Assembly (NCBI RefSeq): GCF_014333525.1
Contig: NZ_JACSCX010000002.1
Span: forward strand, 496,001 to 560,000
Reading direction: 5' to 3'
Origin: Hymenobacter puniceus
GTDB lineage: Bacteria; Bacteroidota; Bacteroidia; Cytophagales; Hymenobacteraceae
DNA: 64,000 nt
The position numbers were made by a program, and so were the translations under genes. Below, piece by piece: positions 24,566-32,963 of this stretch. Every line of letters starts with the position of its first letter. Position 1 is the first letter of the stretch. A model generated the notes under the pieces. It was not told the DNA's origin. It saw only the letters and a list, made by a program, of their open reading frames with translations, and did not search any database.

Positions 24566-26386
24566 TCACCGCTCAAAAGCCTCCACACGCACGTCGTCAA
24601 TGAGGATGCGTTGGGGGCTGTCTGTATTCCAGAAAGCCACGCGGATGTTGTCATAGGCCTGGTCGTGCGGGGCCTCCAGGTCCAGGTAAACTTCGGTGGG
24701 CCAATCCTGGCCGACTACGCGCTGCAGCCGGATCATGCCCTCTTTTACCTTCTCGTCGCCGCGGCGGTAGCTCACCAACAGTTGCGTCATTTTCCAGGTG
24801 TCCCATTCTTTCTGCACGCACTTGGCGCGGGCGCGCACCCGCACCCAACGCACATCATTCTGGAAAATATCGATGCGGTATTCGGGGCTGGACTGGTGGG
24901 CTGGGTCGAGGGCCAGTGAGCAACGGCCCTGCAGTGCGGGCGTGCCGCAGCCAGCCGTAGTGTCCTGCTCGAAATCGGTGTGCCACAGCTCCCGGACATT
25001 TTTGCGGTCGGAGTCATTCACCAGCTGGTCGGGGTTGTCGAGCAGCCAAAAGGTGGAAACCGGCACGGCATTGCGGCCTACTACCTGCCAGAAAAACGAC
25101 CGAGTCATGTCGCCGGCCGCAATCAGGCCGGAGCCGCCGTGGGCCTGGTGCGTCATCCAGAGGTTGTAGTAGATGCCCACCATCAGTACCACCGCAAAAG
25201 CCGCCACGCGTATTCGCTGGGCTAGCAGCCAGCTCATGGCGGCGGCCAGCGGCCAGGCCAGCACCGGGTAGCTCTGCACCATGGCGCGCTGCCCCAACGA
25301 GCCGCCGTACCACCAAATGTCCCAGGCAAACGTGACGTAGATAAACAGCACCGTATACACCAGCATTGCCCAGAAAACCTCGGGGTGCCGCCGCCACAGT
25401 GCCCCGAAGCCCAGCAGGGCCGCCGCCATCAACGGCGAGTAGGTCAGCCATCCACTCCGGAAGCTGAAGATACCGTCCCAGAGGTGGGGGCGCAGCCAGC
25501 TGAAGCTTTGGTCGCCGTAGCTGTACACCAGCCAGCGTCCCGTCACGTAGTGCCAGTAGAATAATTGAATGCTGCCAATGGCCACGGCTGCCAGTGCCGC
25601 CAGTAGCAGATGGGGCAGGTGCTGGCGCCAGAAAATTAGCCGGGCAGTTAGCACCTGCCGGTTGGGCCGCAAGCCCCATAGTATCGGAATCAGTGAAGCC
25701 AGAACTTCGGTAGGCCGGGTTAGGGCCATCAAGCCACACAGCGCCCCAATAGCTAGAGCCCGGCCCAACGTGGGCCGTCTGTAAAACGCCTGTGTAACCA
25801 GAATAAGGCCGGCATATAGCGTAAACAGCCAGTTATGGGTCATGGCCGCGTCGATGGCGGCGTAGTTGAGGTAGTTGGAGCCCAGAGCCAGCACCACCAG
25901 CGTCAGGGAAGTAGCCGGCTCGCTGAACCGCCGCCGCAACGCCCACCAAACCAGCACAAAGCCCAGGATAGCCACCAGCTCAGCCCCGATCTGTAAGCTC
26001 AACTGGTAGGGAGCCGAAAACCCATCGGCGGGGTAGCCCAAAGCTTTGGCGGCCAGGTGGCCGGCTGCAAAAAACGGCAGGCTTTGCACGGCCAGGCCCG
26101 CCGGATACTTCATCACCTTATTGCCGCTGGTCGAGTCCAGATAGGCCTGGTTCTGGTACGGGTCGGGGCTGTATTTCTGCGTGATGGCCGGCAGAAAGTC
26201 CAGCTTCTTTAGGTCATGGTAAATGAACGTTGCCGGCAGATACATGTAATACCCCGAGGCATCCCAGCTGATCAGGGCCTCTGTCTGGGATTTATTCCAG
26301 CGCGGATAATACAGAAACGAAGTCAGTAAGATAGAGGCAGAGCAGAACAGCAGCACCCAAAAGGAAGGAGACTTGCGAAGAGGCAT
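24566..26386 (-). CDS. GT-C-like multi-helix membrane protein with C-terminal beta-rich domain
   Basis: A 606-residue protein with about ten to twelve membrane helices. The first extracytoplasmic loop has WDASGYYMYLPATFIYHDL and MKYPAGLAVQSLPFFAAGHL, similar in layout to GT-C glycosyltransferases, and ALTRPTEVLASLIPILWGL lies further along. The last 150 residues are soluble and strand-rich (WVRVRARAKCVQKEW, EVYLDLEAPHDQAYDNIRVAFWN, ILIDDVRVEAFE), resembling a carbohydrate-binding beta-sandwich. A lipid-linked sugar transferase is a reasonable guess; substrate unknown. An upstream ATG at 26431 is possible. Confidence 0.7.
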   Translation of the reverse strand: MPLRKSPSFWVLLFCSASILLTSFLYYPRWNKSQTEALISWDASGYYMYLPATFIYHDLKKLDFLPAITQKYSPDPYQNQAYLDSTSGNKVMKYPAGLAVQSLPFFAAGHLAAKALGYPADGFSAPYQLSLQIGAELVAILGFVLVWWALRRRFSEPATSLTLVVLALGSNYLNYAAIDAAMTHNWLFTLYAGLILVTQAFYRRPTLGRALAIGALCGLMALTRPTEVLASLIPILWGLRPNRQVLTARLIFWRQHLPHLLLAALAAVAIGSIQLFYWHYVTGRWLVYSYGDQSFSWLRPHLWDGIFSFRSGWLTYSPLMAAALLGFGALWRRHPEVFWAMLVYTVLFIYVTFAWDIWWYGGSLGQRAMVQSYPVLAWPLAAAMSWLLAQRIRVAAFAVVLMVGIYYNLWMTHQAHGGSGLIAAGDMTRSFFWQVVGRNAVPVSTFWLLDNPDQLVNDSDRKNVRELWHTDFEQDTTAGCGTPALQGRCSLALDPAHQSSPEYRIDIFQNDVRWVRVRARAKCVQKEWDTWKMTQLLVSYRRGDEKVKEGMIRLQRVVGQDWPTEVYLDLEAPHDQAYDNIRVAFWNTDSPQRILIDDVRVEAFER

Positions 26387-26504
26387 TAGTACAGCAGGTG
26401 GCCGATAGGGATGAGCCAGCAAATTGCTCAAAAAATCAGCAGCATGTACCCAGGCAGCAGCAAATCAGGACGCGCCGCAAAACCGGATAGGCCCCGCCGC
26501 ACTA

Positions 26505-27032
26505 CTATGCCAGCTTTTCCGCTACTGCCTCGTTGGCAAGCTCCTCGGAATAGGTGGTCAGCAGCTCATGCAGCTGCTGGAAGATGAAGTCCACCGCCAG
26601 CTGCCGCACCGTATCACAGGAGCCTTCGAACTCCTGGCGCAGCTCGTGGGCCCGCTTCTTATGCAGAATAGTGAAGTACATAGTACCCACAGGCTTGCTG
26701 TCTGACTCGGAGGCGCCACCGGCGCACAAACCCGTCACGGCCACGCAGATATCGGCAGTTGGCAGGCGCTTGTGCAGGCCCATTACCATTTCGTTGGTTA
26801 CCTGCTGGCTTTCGGCAGTGTACAGCGTTAGGGTTTCCTTTTTCACGCCCAGCAGCTGGTGCTTGGCCTCCGGATGATACGTCACCACAGAACCCAGCAG
26901 CACTTCACTGCTTCCTTCGGCTTTCACAAACTCGGATGCCAGGAGCCCGGCCGTACAGCTTTCCGCAAAGGCCACCTTGAGCTTGTACTGCAGAAACTTC
27001 TTAACTAAAGCATTCAGTTCGGCAGGCTTCAT
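26505..27032 (-). CDS. CinA C-terminal family protein (nicotinamide-nucleotide amidase)
   Basis: Probably deamidates nicotinamide mononucleotide in NAD salvage. The 175-residue protein is a stand-alone CinA C-terminal (PncC) domain. The catalytic segment is VAFAESCTAGLLASEF, then VVTYHPEAKHQLLGV, ESQQVTNEM and the loop VTGLCAGG. In most members this last loop reads VTGIAGP/AGG, so the cysteine here is a small variation. The C-terminus continues slightly beyond the usual domain end. It is a single gene. Confidence 0.88.
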   Translation of the reverse strand: MKPAELNALVKKFLQYKLKVAFAESCTAGLLASEFVKAEGSSEVLLGSVVTYHPEAKHQLLGVKKETLTLYTAESQQVTNEMVMGLHKRLPTADICVAVTGLCAGGASESDSKPVGTMYFTILHKKRAHELRQEFEGSCDTVRQLAVDFIFQQLHELLTTYSEELANEAVAEKLA

Positions 27033-27148
27033 AGCAAAAGAAAAGGATGAGGAAATAGCCTCCTTACGCTGCCGGGCTGGTGCTTGGTTATTGTTGAGTT
27101 GCTGTGTTTTGGATGTAAACTGCTGACAATAAAAGTATTGTACTTGTG

Positions 27149-28441
27149 TTATTCGCTGCGGTATACCACGCCCTGCTTCATCACAAAACGCACGCGCTGC
27201 ATGGCGTTGATGTCCTGCGTGGGGTCGCCGTCTACAGCCACCACGTCGGCCAGCTTGCCGGGCTCCAGTGTGCCCAGGCTGGGCGTCTGGCCCAGCAGCT
27301 CGGCCGCCGATACAGTGGCAGCGCGCAGCGCCGCCAGTGGTGGCATGCCGGCTTCCACCATGTAGCGAAACTCCAGCGCATTCACCCCGTGCCGAAACAC
27401 CGCTGCGTCCGTGCCGAAGGCAATCTTCACCCCGGCTTTGTAAGCGCGTCCAAACGTGTCCTGCAGCCGCGGCCCAATGGCCAGGGCCTTGGGCGTCACG
27501 AGAGCCGGGTAGTAGTTCGGGATTTTGGCCGAGTCGGCTACCGACTTGCCGGCTGTGATGGTGGGCACGTACCAGGTGCCGTATTTCTTCATCAGCTTCA
27601 TGGTTTCGTCGTCCATGAGTGTGCCGTGCTCGATGCTCGTGACGCCTGCCCGGATGGCGCGCTTCATGCCTTCGGCGCCGTGGGCGTGGCAGGCCACATT
27701 CAGGCCTAGGTCGCGGGCAGTTTGCACGATGGTGCGGATTTCCTCCTCAGTCATCTGGGCGCTGCTGCCGTCTTTGGCTACACTCAGCACCCCGCCGGTG
27801 CTGGCAATCTTGATAAGGTCGGCGCCCCGCTTGTACTGCTCGCGCACCGCCTGCCGGCCTTGTTCGGGGCCGTTGGCCACGCCTTCGGTGGGGCCGGGCA
27901 TGCCCATCAGGTCCTGGCGGTAGCCGTTGGTGGGGTCCATGTGGCCGCCGGTGCCCGATATGGCCTTGCCCGCCGTGAAGATGCGCGGCCCCACCACCTG
28001 CCCCCGGTTGATGGCGTTGCGCAGGGCAATGTTCACGCCCGATCCACCTAAGTCGCGCACCGTGGTGAAGCCCGAAAGCAGCGTTACGCGGGCGTGAGCC
28101 AGTGTGCCGAACGCCACATCGGCCGGGTTCTGAGTGAAGCCTTTCAATTGGTTGTCTTTGCTGGTTTCGCTCTCCAGGTGTACATGGCAGTCAATCAGGC
28201 CTGGCAGCACCGTACGGTTTTTCAGGTCGATTACCTTATCAGAGGCATTAGGCGGCGTGGTATAGCCGCGTTCTACGGCTAGCACGAGGCCTTTTTCCAC
28301 CACCAGCGTCATTTCAGTCTGGGTACGGTCCGAGCGCATGTCCAGCAAGCGGCCGCAGTGCAGATACGTGCGCTGGGCCATGGTGGCAGCAGGCAGCAAT
28401 AGGGTAGCGGCCAGCAGGCCGGGGAGTAGTTTTTTCAGCAT
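27149..28441 (-). CDS. Secreted metal-dependent amidohydrolase (imidazolonepropionase/prolidase-like)
   Basis: A 430-residue exported amidohydrolase with a TIM-barrel and two metals. The signal peptide (LLPGLLAATLLLPAATMAQ) fixes the start at 28441 rather than 28543. Metal ligands are seen in PGLIDCHVHLE, a probable carboxylated Lys in GADLIKIASTGG, His in LNVACHAHGAEG and IEHGTLMD, and Asp in KIAFGTDAAVFRHG. The beta-sandwich tail has LGTLEPGKLADVVAVDGDP. Members of this branch hydrolyse dipeptides or cyclic amides, but the substrate is not readable. It is divergent from the acyl-CoA-binding protein gene. Confidence 0.9.
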   Translation of the reverse strand: MLKKLLPGLLAATLLLPAATMAQRTYLHCGRLLDMRSDRTQTEMTLVVEKGLVLAVERGYTTPPNASDKVIDLKNRTVLPGLIDCHVHLESETSKDNQLKGFTQNPADVAFGTLAHARVTLLSGFTTVRDLGGSGVNIALRNAINRGQVVGPRIFTAGKAISGTGGHMDPTNGYRQDLMGMPGPTEGVANGPEQGRQAVREQYKRGADLIKIASTGGVLSVAKDGSSAQMTEEEIRTIVQTARDLGLNVACHAHGAEGMKRAIRAGVTSIEHGTLMDDETMKLMKKYGTWYVPTITAGKSVADSAKIPNYYPALVTPKALAIGPRLQDTFGRAYKAGVKIAFGTDAAVFRHGVNALEFRYMVEAGMPPLAALRAATVSAAELLGQTPSLGTLEPGKLADVVAVDGDPTQDINAMQRVRFVMKQGVVYRSE

Positions 28442-28600
28442 GAGCTTGAAGCGCACAAGGTGAGGCAGAGAGGGCAAGAAAGATACAGCAAGAAAAAACG
28501 CTGCATGCCGCCTATTTTTCCAGCAATCCGTATCTTTTGCCACTGGTTCCGGTTTGTCGGAACAGCCAACCCTCTATTTCACCCCTTCACTTTTCACCCT

Positions 28601-28852
28601 ATGGCCACTCCCGAAGAATTTGAAGCCGCCGCGGCCCGCAGCAAAGAACTGCCCGCCAAGCCCGACAACATGACGCTGCTCAAGCTTTATGCGCTCTACA
28701 AGCAGGGCAGTGAAGGCGACATTTCCGGCGACCGTCCGGGCGGCTTCGATTTTAAAGCCATTGCCAAATACGATGCCTGGGCTGGTCTGCGCGGCAAAAG
28801 TCAGGACGAAGCCCGCCAGGAATATGTGGATTTCGTGACGTCCCTGTTTTAA
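28601..28852 (+). CDS. Acyl-CoA-binding protein
   Basis: An 83-residue four-helix protein that binds and buffers long-chain acyl-CoA esters. The ACBP signatures are intact: LPAKPDNMTLLKLYALYKQGSEGD, with the Tyr/Lys of YALYKQ contacting CoA, then FDFKAIAKYDAWAGLRGKSQDEARQEYV in sequence toward the C-terminus. The open frame extends upstream to 28460, but the classical N-terminus is MATPEEFEAAAARSKEL at 28601. ACBPs are common in eukaryotes and sporadic in bacteria, where Bacteroidota are one of the groups that keep them. Confidence 0.93.
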   Translation: MATPEEFEAAAARSKELPAKPDNMTLLKLYALYKQGSEGDISGDRPGGFDFKAIAKYDAWAGLRGKSQDEARQEYVDFVTSLF

Positions 28853-28881
28853 GAAAGCGAGGGTAAGCCTGCGTAAAGCGC

Positions 28882-28966
28882 GAAGTTCCCCTTCGTGAGG
28901 CGTTAAAACAGAGTCGGCGGGAGTACCCGGTTAACTCAGTTGCAACGCTTCGCGAAGGGGAACTTC
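28882..28966. repeat. Inverted repeat between convergent genes
   Basis: GAAGTTCCCCTTCG (28882-28895) and CGAAGGGGAACTTC (28953-28966) are perfect complements, 57 bp apart. It lies between the ACBP and CDGSH genes and may end both transcripts. Confidence 0.65.
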
Positions 28967-28985
28967 CTATTTCCCTGCTGCCAGC

Positions 28986-29270
28986 TTACGCCAGCGGCGC
29001 AGCACTAGCATCAGGCGCAGCGGGGGGCACTACGGGCGGCGTGGCAGCTTTAGGAGCCGGCAGGTCGAAGGCTACGGCCGCATGCTCGAAGTGGCCTTTG
29101 TGTGAGCCGTCGCAGAAGGGCTTCTGGCTGCTGAGGCCGCAGCGGCAGATGCTGATTCGCTCCCGGCCGGCCAGGCCGTAAGGCTGGCCCTGGGCATCTA
29201 CGAGTTCGAAATCGGTGCCTTCCACGCGGAGGGAGCCATTGCTGAGGACGGTGAGTTTGGTGGTGGCCAT
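28986..29270 (-). CDS. CDGSH-type [2Fe-2S] protein (mitoNEET-like)
   Basis: A 94-residue iron-sulfur protein. The cluster-binding motif is complete: C42 and C44 in ICRCGLSSQ, then C53 and H57 in PFCDGSHKGHFEH, the 3Cys-1His set of the NEET fold. The N-terminal strands (LTVLSNGSLRVEGTDFELVD) suit the bacterial form. The tail after residue 68 is Ala/Pro-rich and probably disordered. Role (redox or cluster transfer) is known only in general for the family. Confidence 0.92.
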   Translation of the reverse strand: MATTKLTVLSNGSLRVEGTDFELVDAQGQPYGLAGRERISICRCGLSSQKPFCDGSHKGHFEHAAVAFDLPAPKAATPPVVPPAAPDASAAPLA

Positions 29271-29365
29271 AACTGAGGTGGTGAAATGATGAGCTGGTGT
29301 TTCAGGTACGCAAATTGGGTATAACGAACGTCAAACGCACTATCAAACTACCGGCACATTGCACC

Positions 29366-29881
29366 CTACAGCTCTTTCCGCATTACGTAGTCGTTCATCC
29401 AGTAAGGGCCGATGGCAATATCTTCTTCGCGGTGCCGCGCAAATCCAGCGTGCTCGTAGAAGGCCAGTGCGGGGTTGTGGCGGTTCACGTTCAGCTCCAG
29501 AATGTGGCCTCCCGCGGTTCGCACGGCTGTTTCTACGGCGTGTAGCAGCAGCTGCCCAAAGCCCTGGCCCTGGTGCGAAGGCAGGATGTAGATCTTGTTG
29601 AGGTGATAGGAGCCGGGCGTTTCCTTAGCCGAATAGGACGCAAAGCCGCCCGGCTGCTGGTCGGCGTCAAGCAACAGCAGAAACTGGTGGCCCTGCTCGG
29701 TCATCTGGCGCAGCAGCGAGGCCGGCGTGTAAATCACGCGGTACATGTAGTCAATCTGCTCTTTCGAGATGATGAAGCGGTAGGTGGGCTCCCAGGTGGC
29801 TTCGGCCAGCTCAACGATAGTGGAAATATCGGCCGTAGTGGCCGCCCGGATAGTAGCAGAAGCTGGTTCAACGCGTGACAT
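29366..29881 (-). CDS. GNAT family N-acetyltransferase
   Basis: A 171-residue acetyl-CoA-dependent acetyltransferase. The start MSRVEPASATIRAA at 29881 fits the first strand (TIRAATTADISTIVELAEATW). The acetyl-CoA loop is HQGQGFGQLLL (Q/R-x-x-G-x-G/A), preceded by the strand HLNKIYILPS and followed by LELNVNRHNPALAFYEHAGF, the typical motif B. Substrate (small molecule or protein N-terminus) unknown. Divergent from the secreted protein gene at 30025. Confidence 0.9.
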   Translation of the reverse strand: MSRVEPASATIRAATTADISTIVELAEATWEPTYRFIISKEQIDYMYRVIYTPASLLRQMTEQGHQFLLLLDADQQPGGFASYSAKETPGSYHLNKIYILPSHQGQGFGQLLLHAVETAVRTAGGHILELNVNRHNPALAFYEHAGFARHREEDIAIGPYWMNDYVMRKEL

Positions 29882-30024
29882 AGGCCGCAAAAACGGCATT
29901 ATTTCACGAAAAACCGAACCCAAAACGCCCGCTCACTCGTTTTTGGGCCAGAAGTTGCCTGTTGGGGCATACGGCAGCGCGGCCAGTCAGCGTTGCTGAT
30001 TCTTCTCCCGTTTTCTCTAGGCTC

Positions 30025-30741
30025 ATGAAACCATTTCCCTTTTTACTGGCAGCGGTGCTGCTGTCTGCATCGGCTGCAATGGCCCAGCAAACTTCCGCGC
30101 CTAAAGCGCCTGCCACAAAAGCACCGGCCACGAAAGCCCCTGCTACAAAAGCGCCGGCCAGCTCTACAACCCGCCCCACAACCAGCAGCACTGCCTCGGC
30201 GGTGGAGCGCGACCTACGCATTTTCTCTGATTGGGTGAGCGACAAAGTAACCCGCGTAGCCGACGATATTGCGCGCGAAACGCCCCGCATCACCGCGGAG
30301 TTTGACCGCCAGAGCAAGCGCATCGACAAAGCCGTAGATAGCCTCACGGTGGAAGGCAAGCGCGAATACGACATCCAGAAAAAGCGCTATGGCTCCTGGC
30401 AGGCCCGCCAGGATAGCCTTGACCGAGCGGCCCGCATACCCGAAAATGCGCAGCAGGCCCAGAATAAGCTGCTGGGTGAAAACGTAACCATCAGCCGGGC
30501 CCGCGCCACCGAGCTGCCGGACCTCTACAGCCGCTTTATTGAAGCCACCCGTACGCAGCGCCGCCAGTGGGCTGCTGCTGACTGGAGCAATGCTTCTGCC
30601 GTGCTCGACCGCCTGAACGCGCGCTACGAGCAGGTGCGTGAGCAACTGCCGCTGGAAGAGCGGGTCCGTATTCGGTCGTGGCAGGGCGAATTCCGTACGC
30701 TGGAAAAGGCGCGCGACGTGAAAGGTGTGATGGCCGAGTAG
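30025..30741 (+). CDS. Secreted protein with APATK repeats, helical, unknown function
   Basis: A 238-residue exported protein: signal peptide (LLAAVLLSASAAMAQ), then a low-complexity linker with tandem APATK units (about residues 30-46) and Thr/Ser-rich sequence. A long, highly charged helical region follows (AVERDLRIFSDWVSDKVT, EFDRQSKRIDKAVDSL, EKARDVKGVMAE). The coiled-coil character suggests a periplasmic structural or scaffold protein. No family was recognised. A hairpin follows at 30764-30806. Confidence 0.7.
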   Translation: MKPFPFLLAAVLLSASAAMAQQTSAPKAPATKAPATKAPATKAPASSTTRPTTSSTASAVERDLRIFSDWVSDKVTRVADDIARETPRITAEFDRQSKRIDKAVDSLTVEGKREYDIQKKRYGSWQARQDSLDRAARIPENAQQAQNKLLGENVTISRARATELPDLYSRFIEATRTQRRQWAAADWSNASAVLDRLNARYEQVREQLPLEERVRIRSWQGEFRTLEKARDVKGVMAE

Positions 30742-30763
30742 CTCTTGCCACCCCCTGATAACC

Positions 30764-30806
30764 GCAACCCCGATAGTGCGCTACAGCAGAGCATTGTCGG
30801 GGTTGC
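30764..30806. terminator. Hairpin between convergent genes
   Basis: GCAACCCCGA (30764-30773) pairs with TCGGGGTTGC (30797-30806). It lies between the stops at 30741 (+) and 30828 (-). Confidence 0.65.
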
Positions 30807-30827
30807 TGCTGTTGTAGCCTAGACTTA

Positions 30828-31304
30828 CTATAACTGCTTTGTCAGCCATTCGTGAGCAGAGTCGGCGTCGTAGAAAAGCTTGATAGCTACGTGTGGGCGG
30901 ATGCGGGTAAAGAAGGCCAGCGCGGCCAGCTGATTGTGCATGTCGGGCGCAAAAACGTAGGCAAAGGCCCGCATACCGTATTGCTGGGCCAGCGGCAGCC
31001 ACTCATATTCCAGCCAGTCCATGGCTTCTGTCCAGTCGCCGGTAGCTACGCTTTTGTCGTTGAGCACCAGTGCCGGCCGGATCTGCTGCATGCCTTGTAA
31101 GCTGGCCCGGGCGCCTGCAATCACCGATTCGGCTGTGAGGTTGCCAAACCACTGGCCGCAAAGCAGCTGCTCGGGTGCGTAGTAGAGCTGGCGCAGCAAA
31201 GGGGCACCGTGTTCATCACGCAAAAAGCCTAACTCCTGCGTACCCGGAGGAAGTGCGTGTTCTGACTCGGGTGAGGGAAAATGGGAAGAGAAAGGCGCCA
31301 GCAT
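30828..31304 (-). CDS. Uncharacterised soluble protein, SpoIIAA/STAS-like pattern
   Basis: A 158-residue protein without signal peptide or membrane helices. Alternating strands and helices (QLYYAPEQLLCGQWFGNL, TEAMDWLEYEWLPLAQQYGMRAFAYVF in segments, AIKLFYDADSAHEWL) resemble the small alpha/beta proteins of Bacteroidota that are annotated as SpoIIAA-like or STAS-like. The terminal FYDADSAHEWL is typical of that group. Role unknown. The AT-rich stretch 31330-31370 upstream may hold its promoter. Confidence 0.6.
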   Translation of the reverse strand: MLAPFSSHFPSPESEHALPPGTQELGFLRDEHGAPLLRQLYYAPEQLLCGQWFGNLTAESVIAGARASLQGMQQIRPALVLNDKSVATGDWTEAMDWLEYEWLPLAQQYGMRAFAYVFAPDMHNQLAALAFFTRIRPHVAIKLFYDADSAHEWLTKQL

Positions 31305-31377
31305 AAAAGAGAGGGTAGGAAAGAAGTATTAATATAGTCATTATTAAATATAATATAGGTGCCTAAGCTCGTCTGCT

Positions 31378-31406
31378 TTTGACTTGCGGCGGGTTGTGTA
31401 CTTTTG
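31378..31406 (+). promoter_or_regulatory. Promoter of deoxynucleoside kinase gene
   Basis: TTTG (31378-31381) and TACTTTTG (31399-31406) are separated by 17 bp, within the accepted range for Bacteroidota promoters. The leader to the ATG at 31454 is about 40 nt. Confidence 0.6.
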
Positions 31407-31453
31407 TGGTTCGGGCCGGGCCAAGGCGGCTGGCCGCCTTTTCTCTCAGACGT

Positions 31454-32077
31454 ATGCACATTGCCATCGTCGGCAACATTGGGGCCGGCAAAACCACGTT
31501 AGCCAATAAGCTGGCCCATCATTTCAACTGGGAAGTATTTCTGGAGGATGTTGACCACAATCCGTATCTGAAGGATTTCTATGATGATATGCCGCGCTGG
31601 GCATTTCATCTGCAGGTGTATTTCCTTAACAGCCGCTTTCGCCAGACCCAACAGATCAAGCAGTTGCAGCAGGCCAGCAAAGGCGTGATTCAGGACCGCA
31701 CTATTTATGAGGATGCCCACATCTTTGCGGCCAACCTGCACCAGTCCAGCCTGATGACTGAGCGTGACTACCGCAACTACCTGGGCCTCTTCGAGTCGAT
31801 GGTGAGCATGGTGGATCCGCCGGACCTGCTGCTCTACCTGCGCGCCGACCTGCCCAAGCTGGTGCAGCAGATTGAGCGCCGCAACCGCGACTACGAAAAC
31901 AATATCAAAATCGACTACCTCAAGCATCTCAACGAGCACTACGAGGAGTGGATCAGCAACTATAAGCACGGCAAGCTGCTCATCATCGACGTCAACAACC
32001 TCGACTATGTAAGCAAACCCGAAGACCTAAGCGGCATCATCGAAAGCATCAACAGTACGCTGTTCGGGCTGTTTTAG
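31454..32077 (+). CDS. Deoxynucleoside kinase
   Basis: Phosphorylates deoxynucleosides to monophosphates in the salvage pathway. The 207-residue protein begins with a P-loop (IVGNIGAGKTTLANKLA). The substrate-site segment WEVFLEDVDHNPYLKDFYDD, FHLQVYFLNSRFRQ and QDRTIYEDAHIFA follow; this DR-motif with Glu/Asp defines the dCK/dGK/dNK family. A lid with Arg residues is seen in QIERRNRDYE. The ATG at 31454 directly precedes the P-loop strand. Which base it prefers (often purines in Bacteroidota) cannot be told. Confidence 0.9.
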   Translation: MHIAIVGNIGAGKTTLANKLAHHFNWEVFLEDVDHNPYLKDFYDDMPRWAFHLQVYFLNSRFRQTQQIKQLQQASKGVIQDRTIYEDAHIFAANLHQSSLMTERDYRNYLGLFESMVSMVDPPDLLLYLRADLPKLVQQIERRNRDYENNIKIDYLKHLNEHYEEWISNYKHGKLLIIDVNNLDYVSKPEDLSGIIESINSTLFGLF

Positions 32078-32127
32078 GGCTTAGGGCTTGGTGCCTAGTG
32101 CTTAGGAATGAACAAGCAGAAAATAGG

Positions 32128-32154
32128 AGGCCCCGCCGTAACCCGGAGGGGCCT
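32128..32154 (+). terminator. Terminator after deoxynucleoside kinase
   Basis: AGGCCCC (32128-32134) pairs with GGGGCCT (32148-32154), followed by TTTC. About 50 bp after the stop. Confidence 0.65.
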
Positions 32155-32164
32155 TTCACATTTA

Positions 32165-32213
32165 CCCTAATCCCTAATCCCTAATCCCTAATCCCTAATC
32201 CCTAATCCCTAAT
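32165..32213. repeat. Seven tandem copies of CCCTAAT
   Basis: Seven perfect head-to-tail 7-bp units directly abut the stop codon of the minus-strand DUF2461 gene. Upstream at 32074-32105 the looser words TTAGGGCTTAGGGCTT are roughly complementary. On the minus strand the array reads ATTAGGG. Confidence 0.97.
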
Positions 32214-32214
32214 C

Positions 32215-32883
32215 CTAGCTTCTCATGGCTTCATTGAGGAAGCGTACGAAAGGCTGAGCCACGCGCCATGATTCCAGGACCTGGGCCGGAAAGTCAGGGC
32301 GCAGCACGTCGGTATCGGGAATGGCCCGCCACACGAAGAAGCGCTTCAGGCGCAGCCACTCAATGTCGGGGTCCAGCTTGTCGTAGCCCTTGGGAGCTGT
32401 TTTGAGGGCGTCGCTGGGGTCGAGGCCTGCGGGAAAATGGCGCTGGAAGTCGGGATTCTGGAGCAGGGTACGGAACGCTGGCCCGTTGTAGTGGATTTCC
32501 TGCCGGATGCAGGCCAGTTGTGCCGGCTCAGGCTCCCAGCGGCCGGCTCCCACATACGACTCGCCGCCTGGCTCCAGCACCACGTAGTAGCCGGCCCAGG
32601 GGCTGTGGCGGCCGCCAGGCTTGAGGCCCGCACTCATATGGCGCTTGTAGGTTTCAGGGTCGCGCTGCGAACGGTCGTTTTTGTGCAGGCGGTACATCAC
32701 ATCGGCCGGGGTAAGGCCGCGGATGGTGGGCTCAAACTGCTGCAGGCCGTCGAGCAGCTCGCGGAGCAGGATTATGAATTCGCTGCGCGCCTGCTGGTAG
32801 TCGGCCCGGTGCTCATCCATCCAGGCTTTGTGGTTGTGGGCGGCCAATTCGCGCAGAAACGCCAGCACCAGTGCTCGGTCCAT
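32215..32883 (-). CDS. DUF2461 family protein (TIGR02453)
   Basis: A 222-residue cytosolic protein of a widely conserved but uncharacterised family. Typical landmarks are FLRELAAHNHKAWMDEHR at the N-terminus, MYRLHKNDRSQRDPETYK with the conserved Arg/Asp cluster, a GYYVVLEPGGESYVGAGRW core, and LKTAPKGYDKLDPDIEWLRLKRFF near the end. No catalytic function has been established for the family as far as I know. The stop codon touches the CCCTAAT array. Confidence 0.9.
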   Translation of the reverse strand: MDRALVLAFLRELAAHNHKAWMDEHRADYQQARSEFIILLRELLDGLQQFEPTIRGLTPADVMYRLHKNDRSQRDPETYKRHMSAGLKPGGRHSPWAGYYVVLEPGGESYVGAGRWEPEPAQLACIRQEIHYNGPAFRTLLQNPDFQRHFPAGLDPSDALKTAPKGYDKLDPDIEWLRLKRFFVWRAIPDTDVLRPDFPAQVLESWRVAQPFVRFLNEAMRS

Positions 32884-32963
32884 GAGGCAGGAGTTACATG
32901 AAAAGGAAACCCTGATACGACGAACCAGCCTTTCAGATGCACCTAGGCTTCTGGCAGACTATA

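Noticed and set aside
32165..32213. CRISPR or attachment-site reading of the CCCTAAT array
   Set aside because: Units are 7 bp and contiguous with no spacers; no cas or integrase gene is nearby.
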